DNA of 64,000 nucleotides from Coccinella septempunctata (taxonomy: Eukaryota > Arthropoda > Insecta > Coleoptera > Coccinellidae). Both the position numbers and the translations under genes were made by a program. Where the stretch lies: assembly GCF_907165205.1 (NCBI RefSeq), contig NC_058193.1:38457021-38521020 (forward strand). Direction: 5' to 3'. This document shows positions 12,701 through 24,843 of this stretch, piece by piece. Position 1 is the first letter of the stretch. Each line of letters opens with the position of its first letter. A model generated the notes under the pieces. The model did no database searches. It was not told the origin of the DNA and saw only the letters and a list, made by a program, of their open reading frames with translations.

Positions 12701-14671
12701 TGAAACACCAGGTGTTGGTTGTGAATTATAATTTTTATAGGTCATTAATGAATATTCAGGAACTTGTTTGTTAATTTTTCTTCAGGAAGCCGCACTGCCC
12801 TAAATCTCCTGTTAGAATTTTACGACTGATTGTCTGGAGTTTATGGTGTATGTCAGAGTCGCCAAATGAAATTGACAATACAGCGCAGTAAAATGGATGT
12901 GAGCTAAATTATCCAAAGCACTCACTGGAATTCTATATAACAGTCCACTATACTGGAAAGCTATAGATATACAACATATCCATTTAATCTCCGAAGAAAT
13001 TACTGACTATAATAGTGTGAATAATTTCGTCAAATTTGAATTTTCTTCTAATAGCACCAGCTATGAGTACATATCTGTAAAGAACAGCAATTTCGTCACT
13101 ATACCTTGAGATAATGGAACTTATGTTTTACCTCAATGAACTGACGATGCAATTCAGCGAGAAATATAATAAAACAAAGAAAAGGAATCATCGTTTACTG
13201 GAATATTTGCACATTTGTACAGAAACATTCTGTCTGAATGGTTAAACATGTCACACCGTTGTTAATATTTCATAATTATACGATATTAACATATACATAG
13301 CTTCGCAAATCCGATAATGCGAAATCACATTGTTTTTGTCTTGCCTCTGTCATGTAGGACAAACCTACAACACTCACAAATTTCGCATTGTGTGTCAATA
13401 ATGTTACAGTAAGGTATGCGAGAAATGTTTTCATATTTGGTCTGATATTTGTTGTTATTTTCTGACATACAAGACGATGCTGGTGAAATAGAACTTGACA
13501 TTTCCATTTTTAGAAGCTCGGTGCACTGAACAGAAAGTCGACACAGGTTGCAAAATGTGTTTAATCATCAGAGGAATCATGTTATGGGATGTGCAGAAAA
13601 CGGTGGTCGTCTGGATCATTTGTAATAACAATTTTATTCGTGCGAATTGAACTGAGTCTATATTCTGCGAATATACAGACAAATATCACATTGAAAATAA
13701 TTTCCAGATTCTAGCAAGTAATTGTGTTTACATATTGGTCATCGAATAAATGATTTAAGTGCATAATTTGGGTAGATGCATGCATAAAGGAAAAAAAAGG
13801 ATTTTGTATATGATTAAGTCGAAAGTTTCAGGACTTTCCCCATTCTTTCCACTTGATGCACGAGACCGAATTTCACGCACTACATTCTTTCATCCGCAAC
13901 ATTGATAATTTCCTTGAATCGGGTCATTCTCGAAGTTCCTGGCTTACATTTTCGCAACTGGCGCCAACCAAAACCAGGCCGAATAAAGTTCACCTTCGGA
14001 ATTGTTTATATACTCGCATAACTTTCGTTGCGATTCACATATACACACACAGTGCTTTATAATATCACCTAGCAGATAGCGGGCGTCAGGATTATCGAAA
14101 AAAAATGTCTTCGCATATTATAATTGTTCAATTATCGGATACCGTGAATTATTATTCGATTTGAGATATCGCATAGCGGCGACCGCAGCGCGTCATTTTT
14201 TTTCGGCTGCTGCAATTTATCCAGTCGCCGTATCGATATAATTATTGTCGGTTATTATTGTACGGTTATCATTGAGTTTTAATTATCTCTCGCTTGTATT
14301 TAATTCGAGCCGTAAATCGAATGTCGGTACGGTTTAGAGAAACGACGTGACTGGTGTGAAAGCGGCCTTAAGTTGTTCCTTCGGCGACTGGCAACTGGGT
14401 TTCGAGAACTCTAAATAGGTCAGTGTATTTTATTCCACCTCTATCCCTTCGATCCTACGTGAATTTGGGAGTAGTAGAACGACCACCGAAGTTTTTTTGA
14501 TGCTGGGTCGACAATTCTATGGAAATAACGCTGTTTTATGAAATTGCCTTTTTTTCTTTATATTTTAGCCATAACTTCGACGTCGATGATGGATTTTTCT
14601 CCAATGTTGTGAAGCACCATACTTAGTCTATACGTAATTGGCGCAGATTGTTTCTTTTCAAGCTATTTTTG
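9711..14671. other. 5-kb stretch without a supported gene
   Basis: Mostly AT-rich. A GC-richer island at about 10140-10480 opens frames on both strands without any recognised motif. The longest frame, 11568-12062, is described separately. No terminal repeats, LINE tails or RNA genes were recognised. Confidence 0.4.
11568..12062 (+). other. unrecognised 164-codon open frame, probably not a gene
   Basis: This is the longest uninterrupted frame in the left 20 kb. It starts with ATG and is fairly rich in Cys and acidic residues, but I see no signal peptide, membrane segment, repeat or family motif. The opposite strand is also open for 146 codons across the same stretch (12093-11653), which favours a compositional origin. 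It could be an exon of an unknown gene or a decayed TE domain. Nothing in the context supports a function. Confidence 0.15.
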
Positions 14672-15270
14672 TTGTACAGGGTGTGAATTCAGGGAATCCA
14701 ACAATTTTTGACTGAGAATTCAGACGTGAGGGACTTGTAAAGTTTTCTTCATGTTGGGAGGATTATTAGGTCAATACCTCGGGACATTTTTGTCATTTTC
14801 TCGAAAAATTGTGAACCCCTATTTAATGAAATTCAGTTTTTCTAGTAAAATTCTCCTTCTTTTAAAGAACATTGGCAGATTAATGGTTTCTTCTATCGAT
14901 TCAGTGAACTATGATCGAGTTTCTAAACCATAATTAAGCATAAGCCATAAGCCATAAGTGTATATACTGCATATACTTCATCAAGGAATACTTGCAGTGG
15001 CGTGTAAAGGAGGACATGCACGGCAATGCTGTCGATCATCCTTACATCCAACATCGGCTAGGAAGAATCGAAGTTATAGCTAAAATTCTAAGTAGAAAAA
15101 GTGATTTTAGATGATTATCTTTCTATAGCAAAGCAATTTATCTGAAACTTGGCAAAGATCTCCTGACCATCCAGAATAAGGAGAATCTTTGTAAGACCCT
15201 TTACTATTCCCAAGGTTTTCGCCAAAAAACAAAATTTCTCGGCTATATCACACTGAAACCCTGTACAACA
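14672..15270. mobile_element. possible short MITE bounded by TTGTACAGGGT motifs
   Basis: TTGTTGTACAGGGT near 14672 is matched by its reverse complement ACCCTGTACAACAA near 15257, giving an interval of about 600 bp with 14-bp inverted ends. Similarity inside the ends is weak and no clear target duplication was found, so this may be a decayed element or coincidence. A further ACAGGGTGT motif occurs near 59146. Confidence 0.35.
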
Positions 15271-16168
15271 AGGAGGGATTGAACAGAAATACCATGTGCG
15301 AGTGACAAAGAGGCAAGAGATAATGTTTTGCATCTTGGAGTGAAAATCCAACATCACCAAAGTAATATCGAAGTTATTGCAACTCAATTATGGAGCTGTC
15401 CAACTCCATTTGCTCCTTACTTCATATTGTTACAAGCACGAAATTAAACTGAACAATATTTCGTTGCTTTCCCAGCCTCAAAAGATCCATTTTCCTCGGA
15501 TCTTCAAATCCCAAATTTCCTGCTCAATACCAGACACTTTCACACTCTGCAAATAAGACAACATGCCGTCCCTCTCCCACGCATAAATTCCCAAACACAT
15601 TGTCGTCGAAGAAGCGCCATAAAAGCGGAAAACTCCGAACGATCCTATCTGCAAACAATGAAATTCTGATCGTAAAAATCTGAATGATGTCATACGTCCG
15701 ACAAATTTATTTTCGTAGTTTGATGCTGCGGAGGTTTGGAGGTCGCACATCATTCAGCAGCCACCGAATGCAACTAGCCGATCAGGTGGTTCTCGCTCGC
15801 ACAAAAATAGCCGGATAGTTGTTACGAAACGTCGTGTGTACTTGTTAGATAGGTTTTAAGGCCAGGCGGACCGCGAAGAGTTGTGGGCATTAGGTGGTCG
15901 ACGACAGCTACAACTTTCATCGGTTTGACAGTGAAATGTTGCCCATTTGTCCCGCTAACGTTCTCTCGATTCGGGCTTCAAATGGAACTAGGTTCCAGCT
16001 TATTATCTCTCGCGAACTCCACTTCGAATCTCCCGAAAACAATCTCCTACGTGGAAAGGAAGGTAGTGGAACGATCTAGGAACAATTTCCAACCTTCAAA
16101 CTCAGCCGATTCTAGTCGAAAGCTGTAGGGAGCATAATGGGATGCTGCTTGATCTTCGTACCAAGTTT
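15271..16168. other. no recognised gene
   Basis: Open frames on both strands (for example 15753-15478 on -) lack motifs. Nothing else was recognised before the tandem duplication that starts at about 16169. Confidence 0.35.
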
Positions 16169-16882
16169 CATCGAGTTTTCTTCAGTGGTTTCCTCGGTGC
16201 AAACGTTCGGTTTTGACGAATTTTCAACTGACCTCATCAGTCAACTTTGGAGTCGCGGATCTCCCAGAAAAATCATCGCAGATCCACATGTGATACATAT
16301 TCTGAAAGCGCAACTCTTCTAGTGATAAATCTCGAAATTTCATCGATCTTGGTGCAACCGTTCGATCTTGACGAATTTTTAACTGACCCCATCTTCTTTC
16401 TGCCACAGTGATGGCAACGTTTCTCGTAGAAATTGAAGAACCAAAGAGCATCCAGGGCATCAACAAGGACGCAAAGGTTGCTTTGGTCCTAGGCGGTTCT
16501 ACACGAAAAAGAGAACCACTCGAAAGCGTTTCATCGAGTTTTCTTCAGTGGTTGCCTCTGTGCAACCGTTTGGTTTCGACGAATTTTCAACGGACCTCAT
16601 CAGTCAACTTTGGTGTCGCGTATCTCCCAGAAAAATCATGGCAGATCCACATGTGATACATATTCTGAAAGAGCAACTCTTCTAGTGATAAATCTCGAAA
16701 TTTCATTGACCTCGGTGCCACCGTTCGATCTTGACGAATTTTTAACCGACCCCATCTTCTTTTTGCTACAGTGTTTTCTCGAAATGATGAACCACGGAGC
16801 ATCCAGGGCATCAACAAGGACGCGAAGGCTGCTTTGGTCCTAGGTGGTTCTACACGAAAAAGAGAACCACTCGAGAGCGTTT
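16169..16882. repeat. 363-bp tandem duplication (two units)
   Basis: Two direct units start at 16169 and 16532 with CATCGAGTTTTCTTCAGTGG and match closely through TTCTACACGAAAAAGAGAAC. Each contains a core of about 135 bp (about 16258-16395 and 16623-16758) with TGATACATATTCTGAAAG. The same core recurs in the 173-bp array at 50868-51340. The open frames here (16137-17046) are repeat-internal and show no protein motif. Confidence 0.85.
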
Positions 16883-17847
16883 TGCATCATCTAGAAATGA
16901 AGCACGTGGCCGCCTGCCCAGCGTTTGATCTGCCCAGTCTCGCTCCGATGCGATTTTTTCGCTGGACCATCGTCGTCTCCATCTATCTCGACACGTACCA
17001 CGCTAAACGATCACGTTTAACGGCATGCAATACCGGACGGCGATAGTTACACGATTTAAGAGATGAAGTACGAAAAGAAAGGGGTCATTGCCGCCCGTTT
17101 TGCAGCTAGCGACTGCAGCTAGCCGTTTTGCATACGAGGTCGAAAAAACCGCCTGATGCATATCACGCTCCGGGCTCGATTTTTGACGGATATTCTTGAG
17201 GTGTCCGCAGAGGATAAATAGCCGATCTCATTCGGATCAAGGATGGGTAGGATCGGTGGTGTGCCATTGAGGTTATTTGCATTTCCTGCGGGTCGACTCG
17301 ACTCAATGCGATGCTGATTGAGCGGTTATTTCTAGAGGATTCGCATTTCTGCAATGTGAATACAACAACAGGACCAGCTGATGGACTATTTAGGTTTGGT
17401 GTTAACTCAAGATCTGTCCAAGAAAGTGATGATATTGATGAAGGATTGAGGTGAGAGGTTTTGGAGACATGTCACATGTGATGTGACCTGTAGAAGAACA
17501 AAGCCCCGTATAGCCCTTAAGAAACACCAAGCATCTCCTTAAACCCCTAAATGGGGAAGAAGGTGGTCATGTTGGGACATGTTTTCGACTATGTTTCGAT
17601 AGTAGGGCTCAATAATTTCCACCTTTCATTCACATTTGAAGTCCTAATGATCCTCTTCTTGAAACAATTGAATGCAGTTGAAATACTTTAGGATTCTTCG
17701 AAATTCTGTACCTGAATCAAGTCAATTTAGAGAAATAATGAGTTCCATAGTAATTCAACATACAGGATCGAAGTATGAGTTATGCATAACTTTCACAATC
17801 TCAGATTTTCAACTTTCTTCTGAAGCCTTCCGGAAGTAGCTTTTATA
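16883..17847. other. no recognised gene
   Basis: A GC-richer part at 16900-17340 opens short frames without motifs. The remainder is AT-rich with no recognised element. Confidence 0.35.
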
Positions 17848-18362
17848 CAAGGTGAGCTTTTGTCTCGTACAAATATTTTAACAGTAGATTCTCGAGGCGG
17901 AAAGAAACACTTTCCCATACCATTTTTTTCGATTTGGCCCTGATAAAAGATATAGCCATTTTGAGTTTTCATAATGAGCTGTGCCACCACTAGAAAAACA
18001 GTCATCAGTGTCATCAGAATGACAAGCTGAATCTGAGACATTGGGGAGAAAGTCCCCAATTTCTCGAATTTCACACAGATATATTGACTAATGGTCATAA
18101 TGAGAAAACTGGAAGACGTGGGTGATATCTTGTGTTCGAAAAAGATTCATCGAATAAATGAAAAACTATATTCCGAAAATCATATCATTTGAGAAAGCTG
18201 TTTGTGAGATAAAACTAAAAATCATTTTTTTTTTATGGTTTTTCAACAGCCTGTATCTTTTGAACCGAGCCGATTTGGAAAAAATGGTTGAGGAAAAAAG
18301 TGTTTCTTTGGACCTCAAGAACCTACACTTAAAATATTTGTACGAATCAAAGACTCAGCCTG
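17848..18362. mobile_element. long-TIR MITE, copy 2
   Basis: This 515-bp relative of the element at 9018-9710 has the same inverted ends (CTCGTACAAATATTTTAACA on the left, complementary TTAAAATATTTGTACGA on the right). It also shares internal stretches such as GGTCATAATGAGAAAACTGG. It is shorter internally, consistent with deletion. A TA lies on the left (17846-17847); the right flank is TT. Confidence 0.8.
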
Positions 18363-19189
18363 TTTTTACGTAGTGTGGCTCAGAACTGAACCATTTCTCC
18401 TCCAACTTACATCCCACAAACGATTCAAGACCGGCAAATCCGAGATTGATCTCGCCCGCAGCAATAAACCCCCAAATTGCATCCAGAAGACCATGAACCT
18501 CCTCGCTGCCCAACAATATATCACATACTAAGACGCAGGATCTCATTAGCATGTCATAAAACCGATTTGCGAGCAGGTATCGGTCGGAACAGACGCCAGA
18601 CAATGCGTTTCGGCTCACAATTTCGATTGTCCGTTTAGGACTGGATCCCATAATCCGTCAGCGAGCCTCTACAAATCCTGCGGTTCGAATTAACGACTCG
18701 CACCTGGATGATTTACGGCCAAAACGGGCCAATCGATTTCGCGACTATAATCACCAGGTCTCGTCTTTCTTCCTCTGTCGTGCTGCGTTTGATTTAGGGG
18801 GTCGTAAAGGTGTTACCATTCGGAAACTTGACCTCTGGTAAGGGTTGGCTCGGCTTGCTTAGGCAATGGTGATCATTGGAAGAAGAAAATCCTTTCTGTC
18901 ACACTCTTTGTTCGCCAACAACTGTTTCTTTTGATTGGATCATTATGCCAACAGTGGATGTTCTAGAGAAGTATGTAGTGCAAGAAAATCCATCAATGCT
19001 TGGCCAATCTGACGGTTCCAAGAGCAATAGCTTCTTACCTTCCAGACGTATAGGTGGTCTTGGACCTTGTGTAGCATGGAGGCTCAAAATCTTAGCCTAG
19101 ATACTAGATTTCAAAAAGGACTGCCTTGCACTGTGATCTTAAGATCTATTATGCCCCCCATCAGAGCTGTTTTTGACGCTAAGTCGATC
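18363..19189. other. no recognised gene
   Basis: Open frames at 18651-18355 (-) and 18876-19100 (+) have no recognised motif. No repeat ends were seen. Confidence 0.35.
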
Positions 19190-19690
19190 AGTCCCAGTTC
19201 CAGAGCCTTGAAGAACTCCAGTATCTAGGATGGCTTCAAAGAACTCACCTTACCGGTGCTGCAAGGTTCTGGTCTAAAGTGTTTTTGCGTTGTCCAGCAA
19301 TAGCAAGGCATTCTGCCACCAGGTGATCTGTAGTTTCATCCTCTTCCCCATATAATCTGAACTAGTCGGTTTCTGCTAGACTCATTCTCCTTAGGTGCTT
19401 TTAAGGCGACCATATCCTGTAAGGGGATGTACCATATTCTTGGTGAGATCTATATACCTACTTCTTAGATCTCGCAGTGTAAGAGTTCTTAAGGAGTGTT
19501 CTCCGAGGTGATTAACTTTCTTTCTCCTGAAACTCTTTCATGTAGGTACATTTTCCTATACCACAGAAAGTTTCGAGAAGGAGTTTGTTTTCCTTTCCTG
19601 GCAAGTGTGTTGGTGACCAGTAACTCAGGCTAAACAGGCCTTGTTCTTGCATTGCTCGTTGAGTTTCCTTCGGTTACCCACATAACCTGC
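19190..19690 (-). mobile_element. decayed LINE tail, same family as 6063-7206
   Basis: Read on the - strand, 19340-19260 gives a degenerate ORF2 tail, EEDETTDHLVAECLAIAGQR, close to the tails at 6026-6391 and 6609-6977. The frame is interrupted on both sides and no reverse transcriptase remains. The boundaries are approximate. Confidence 0.6.
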
Positions 19691-22466
19691 CAGCTCAGAT
19701 CTTTCATCGCAACCTGACTGTCAGAATGTATTGCCATATCACATTTTATAGGTTATAGGTTTCATAGGTAGTCTTGGCCTAAGAAATAGGAATACCAGAA
19801 CCAAGTTTCCTCATTTAGTGTCACTCAGTGTACACGCATACATCTCTCTGACCATCCACCAGTCCACCTTCATTACCGACTCCATCTCACCTCCGAATCC
19901 CATCAACGCTTTAACCACTCAATTTTCCGAAATTAACCATCGGATGAGGTTGTTGGCATTCCTGTCTACGATGACGATCATCCACCCAGGAAATGAGATA
20001 CAATGGCCAATAAATTTGCCCGCTGTACGTCGTCGTACAGAAAGTGAGGAGTCAAGGCAAGAGTTCAACTCCACATGGCGTGGCATAAGACACGCGGAAG
20101 AAATTCAAATAACCACAGACCGACGCTGTAATATACCGTGCTCTTTGACACGGGATTCTCGACGGTGCCAGGATCGGATCCAGTGAAAAACCGGACCTTT
20201 TATACTTCCGTTTTCCGAGTGGCATCGAATCATGATTCTTCTCAATTGACAGATCCAAGTTTTGGTGTTGAGATTCTCATGGTTCTGATTGAGTGATGAA
20301 TTTCTTACAATATTTTACGTTGCGTCCTTTCTAAAGAGTTAGCTTCATGTTCCTAAGGACAGAGCTCAGGTATTTCTTCGTCAGAAGTCGATATAGCCAA
20401 TCATTTTTTCCCAAGACGTTTATTAGTTAGTACAAGGAGAATGTGATTGTCCTTTTTTGAAGCTGTTTCTTCGGAGGCAGAGCAATCTTACTGAAATATC
20501 GACCTTATTCCAGTTTAACTCATCTTTCCCAGATAAATCTACAAATTCGGGAAGATATGACGAAGATTTGAATAGATTTCGATTAGGATGTATTTGGAGG
20601 TGAATTCAATCAATTCAAGAACGCATCTATTCAAATCTCATTAGCAAAATTGCTGAAACTGTTTCCTTCTAAGCAACCAGGAGAGTTTTGTTCAGGTAAT
20701 TCTTTGGATGAAAAGACAAACACGATAATCAGGAATTTCCATATCAAATTACGTGTGTCTCTAATATCTAGCCCATTCCTGAAGAGGCAGAACCTGATGG
20801 GACCCTCAGCAGATGATGGCAATCGCTAAGAGCCAGCAAACATTGTTATGGATGTTGCTAAAACGTGATACAGTTGTAACCGAGCCGTGTATTCTGAGGA
20901 ATGTTAAATGCAACAGCTTTCATGCGTGTCGTGCTCGGGACATTAGGCATTTCAGTTCCTCAATCCATTCCACGGATCACTGTGACCTCTGGGACCCAAG
21001 TTTCGATATGTCAACGTTTCCTAGAAACACATCATCGAGATCACATTGACAGATCAGACCCTCGATCGAGGAAAAAAGGAGAAGTATCATCCCAACACTA
21101 TTACCTAAGATAAAGGATAAATAAAACAAAATATGTATTCTTGAAATACCCCACCTGTGTAAGATTTTCATGGTCATTTCACGTCGCATTTAGCGAAGGT
21201 AAACAAAAGGATTTGGTGAATGATAATCATCGAGAGCTCCAGAGGAATTCGTTCGGAAAGATAACAAGATTATGTACGTGTTTTATGATATGAAACGACT
21301 AGATACCGTGTATATTGTTTGGTCTAGTGCACTCTCGTTGAAGTACATCAGACTCCTACGTTCCTAATCTAAAGTAATTGGGGAATGCAATTGGCGATGA
21401 CAAAATTGGTGTGAGGATAAGTTTTTGAGTGGGTCTGTTTGTTATTTTCTTTGGCGTATCGCGAATATGAATGATGAGAGTATTCTGTCAAGGTATCAGG
21501 GAAATCTTGGGATAGTTCCCTTTTGAAAATCCTCAGAAACTTGTCACTTATGAGGATTCAAGAACTGAATCTTGTTTTCTTTATTCTTCCTCCAAATATT
21601 TCTGCGTATTTTCCCATAATTCGAATCTGTATGACGGGGGAAATGATTAATCCTCCCTTCTAATCTTATCATTAGGATTGAAGCTATTTCGATTGTTATT
21701 TAACAACAGGATATCGATCGTGAACAATGCCTATTCGATATTAAATATTAAAAATATAACGGTGAAAGATATAGAAAGCATAATACTTCCTTTGTTTCAT
21801 TCCACGACTAATAACATTCTTCTACGAGTTTAACTCCATTAAATCATCACCTCTGGGTATCATTTGAAAATGCTTTGTTTGGATTGTGTTCCTGAACACA
21901 AGGACTGGGATCTTGAAGGTGAAGGATGAAGAGATTCGATCATTTATAAGAAACTCAAATTGATTTTTTTCATTGTATAGTAGAAGAATTTTCTGTACAT
22001 CCAAATAACATGTTTCGTCGTCAAAGGCATCGTAGCATCTTCAGACAGTTGAATTGGAAACTGCTCTATTTTTTATCAATCAAAGCTGATCGCATTCATG
22101 CAATCTATTGAATGTGTCCTCTATCCATATCTCTTCGGCAAATTTTATACCGCACTTGTGTTCGGTTTCTCTCTGACAGATAGATCCATAATTCCTAGGA
22201 TAGATTAAATAGACCATTTGCATTCATCGTCAATGCACTCTTTATGCACGGTATTCAGGTCGTTCGAACCATTCATGCAAAATACAGAGAAATAAATGCA
22301 TTCGAGATATTTCGCGGCTTTGTACAGCCGTCAAAATGCGGAATTTGAGGTTGTCTATGGCGCCAGACAGAACTGCGATAATGTGACGTGTATAATGGTT
22401 ATTTTCAATGAGAAAGGATGCCGTCGGAAGCAGATAACTCACCCTACAGACTGTATCAAGTAGATA
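19691..22466. other. no recognised gene
   Basis: Frames of up to 122 codons (19818-20186 +) show no motif. I looked for the missing synapsin domain C exons on the - strand here and did not find them. Confidence 0.35.
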
Positions 22467-23737
22467 CGAGGATATATTGAAAAACTCTTAGCCTACTATA
22501 GAACCAAACTTAATTTCAATGTCAAAATATTTTACTACTCAACATATTCTTCTCTTAATTGGACACACTTATTACAGCGAACCTGCAACTTCTCTAGACC
22601 TTTCAAAAAAAAAATGTTTCTTCTTGCTCTGCAAACTAGACCTCCACAGCTTTCATTACCTCCTCGTTGGAAAAAAAATTACGACCTTCTAAACTTTTTT
22701 TCAGTTGAGGAAAGAGATGATAGTCGGACGAAGCCAAATCTGGTGAATATGGGGGGTGTTCTAGTAATTCTAACCCTAAATCACGAATTTTTTGCATGGC
22801 AACATGGGATTTGTGTGCAGGGCGTTGTCCTGCAAGAACAAAACACTTTTGGATAGCTTTCGGTGTCTCTTCTCTTTAATTTTTTTTCCGTAGAGTGGTC
22901 ACTAATGTCGAATTTTGATCTCCGGTTATTGTTCTACCTTTATCCCAAAAAATTAATCATGATTACTCCACAGCAATCCCAAAAAACTGAAGCAAGAACT
23001 TTTCCAGCAGATTTTTGGACACGCAACTTCTTAGGTCTTTGAGAACCAGAATGTCGCCATTCCATCGATTGTTGCCTTGTTTCTGGATCGTAGAAATGTA
23101 CCTAAGTCTCATCCATAGTAACAATTCGGTTCGAGAAGTCTACATCGTTTTCAAATCGAGCACAAATCTAACGCGATGCTTCTACCCTTGCACGCTTTTG
23201 GTCAACATTCAAACATTTCGGGATCCATTTTGCAGCAATTTTTCTCATGTCCAAATTGACGTGAACTATATGATGAACGCGTTCGTATGAAATATTCTGT
23301 GCTTCAGATATCCGTTCAAGCCCAATTCCACGGTCTGATAAAATCATGTCATGAACTGCATCGATATTCTGGGGGACGGACACAGAAACTGGCCTTCCCG
23401 ATCGGTCATCATCTTCAATGGAAAACTAACCTCTTTTGAAGCTTGCAGTGCAATTTTCCACGGTAGCATACGAAGGACATTGATCACCAAGGGTATTAAG
23501 CATGTCTTCGTAAATCTGCTTACCTCTTAACCCTTTTAAATACAGGTACTTGATGATGGCTCGATACTCCAATTTTTCGATGTTCACAATTTCGGTATAC
23601 ATCTTATTTCTTTCAATTTATTGCGTAATTCTGGTTTACTTTTTTGACCTCATGAGTTATTGTTCGTTGCTATGGTAACGCAATATTTTTTTATGCCTGG
23701 AACTGGTCTAGGCTAACTAGATATCAATACATCCTCG
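22467..23737 (-). mobile_element. mariner element, full length, copy 1
   Basis: The 1271-bp element is flanked by TA on both sides (22465-22466 and 23738-23739). The 5' end is on the right (reverse complement CGAGGATGTATTGATATCTA) and the 3' end on the left (CGAGGATATATTGAAAAACT); both continue into a shared TTAGCCTA. The transposase reads from an ATG at 23602 leftwards. It is the only copy in the window that keeps both ends and serves as the reference for copies 2-5. Confidence 0.93.
22600..23602 (-). pseudogene. mariner transposase (DD34D type), dead
   Basis: The - strand reads an N-terminal domain (YRAIIKYLYLKGLRGKQIYE), then DDRSGRPVSVSVPQNIDAVH, then MDET as the first catalytic Asp. In this family the second Asp lies in LQDNA and the third in SPDLAPSDY, with 34 residues between them. 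At least three in-frame stops interrupt the frame: after FKRG, in place of Ser in the EASR-ICARF stretch, and TAG in place of Trp after MDET. Several indels follow. It cannot encode a functional protein. Confidence 0.9.
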
Positions 23738-24719
23738 TAATTCGTGAAGAATCATTTGAGTCTGATAAACATGAAAAAATTCGGCGATGGATCTTGTTGA
23801 AATGTATTGCGGTTTTTCTGTAAATAAATAATGTACAATGATTCTTTTTATCGTTGATGTTTCCGGAAAGAGCCTGCTCCCGATTGGAAACCCCAGAGCA
23901 GATTTGTCGGGCCAGTAAAAGCTGAAGTGACAATTTCCAGTGAACCTCGTCGAAACATTTGTAGGCTCATAAGTTTTACGAGCTTTTCATGCATCGCGGA
24001 GCTATGAGCCAGAACACGAATTCCTCGAATAAATGGCCCAATAAAATTTCGATGCAGAGCCTCCTGCGGTATATGGCACAAGGTCCTCTTTTCTCGTTTC
24101 TAGTTTCTAGCCACGATATCGTGGGCGCCTATGTTTGCTTAATAAATGTAGGTATAATATTGTGTGATTAATTTTGATACGTTATCTCTCTCGCGAATAA
24201 TTCCCTTATCAGGTGCATTTTTCATTAAATTCCACAGAATGTTATCGCAGCATAACATTTCGAGGAGAATTGGTTAGTGAGTCAGTGGGATAAATATTGA
24301 ATCTTAGACGTTGGCCTGTTTGTACCCAGCGCACGTTGTTTGCCAACCGAATTTTTTCCGCACATAAACGTCAATCAACCTGAGTTCAACGAATAGTTAC
24401 TTTGGAAATTCCTTCGCGGAGGTTTTTCCGTCATATTTTGTGGGTTGAGGTCATACAGGCTGCGCAAGTTACCTCTGACCAAAGACTATTAAGAAAATAT
24501 CAGAAATATGTACGTTTTCTTGACCCATGCTTCGTTAGGACAAGTAATCATCTCCTGCTTTCTTGAGTTAGTAAACAGTCTGTATAAATCCATTATTTAA
24601 CCAATAATCTCTTAGCTCCCTAAGTCTGATCGCAAACTCACCATTTTCCCAGAGCTTTTCACGATTCTGTTCTTGTAACTGCTTGAATGAAAAAATTGAT
24701 TAACTTTTTTTTTACAGAC
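23738..24719. other. upstream region of Timp; no other gene recognised
   Basis: A GC-richer patch at about 23860-24130 opens frames on both strands without a motif. A splice acceptor (TTTTTTTTTACAG ending at 24717) sits two bases before the Timp ATG, so a 5' untranslated exon of Timp probably lies upstream. It could not be identified. Confidence 0.4.
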
Positions 24720-24843
24720 ATGCATCAGGCGTGTATGTTTTCAGTGGTAGCGATTGTGCTGATCGTGATTTTGGCCGAGCAGGCAGAGTCCTGTTCTTGC
24801 AGATCTCCCCACCCCCAGGAGCACTTTTGCAATGCCGACTTTG
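24720..24843 (+). CDS. Timp: Timp coding exon 1 (signal peptide, CSC active edge)
   Basis: The ATG is two bases after an acceptor (TTTACAG, 24717), so a non-coding exon probably precedes it. The exon encodes the signal peptide and CSCRSPHPQEHFCNADF. It ends G|GTGAGT at 24843 in phase 1. Confidence 0.96.

Noticed and set aside
15883..17046. Series of frames of 61-91 codons as a small gene family
   Set aside because: They arise from the 363-bp tandem repeat and lack protein motifs. Repeated frames follow from repeated DNA.
18355..18651. 98-codon frame on the - strand as a possible Syn exon
   Set aside because: It contains none of the expected synapsin domain C residues and lacks convincing matching splice sites.
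20870..21060. Possible missing synapsin exon on the - strand
   Set aside because: Translation gave no synapsin-like residues in any frame.
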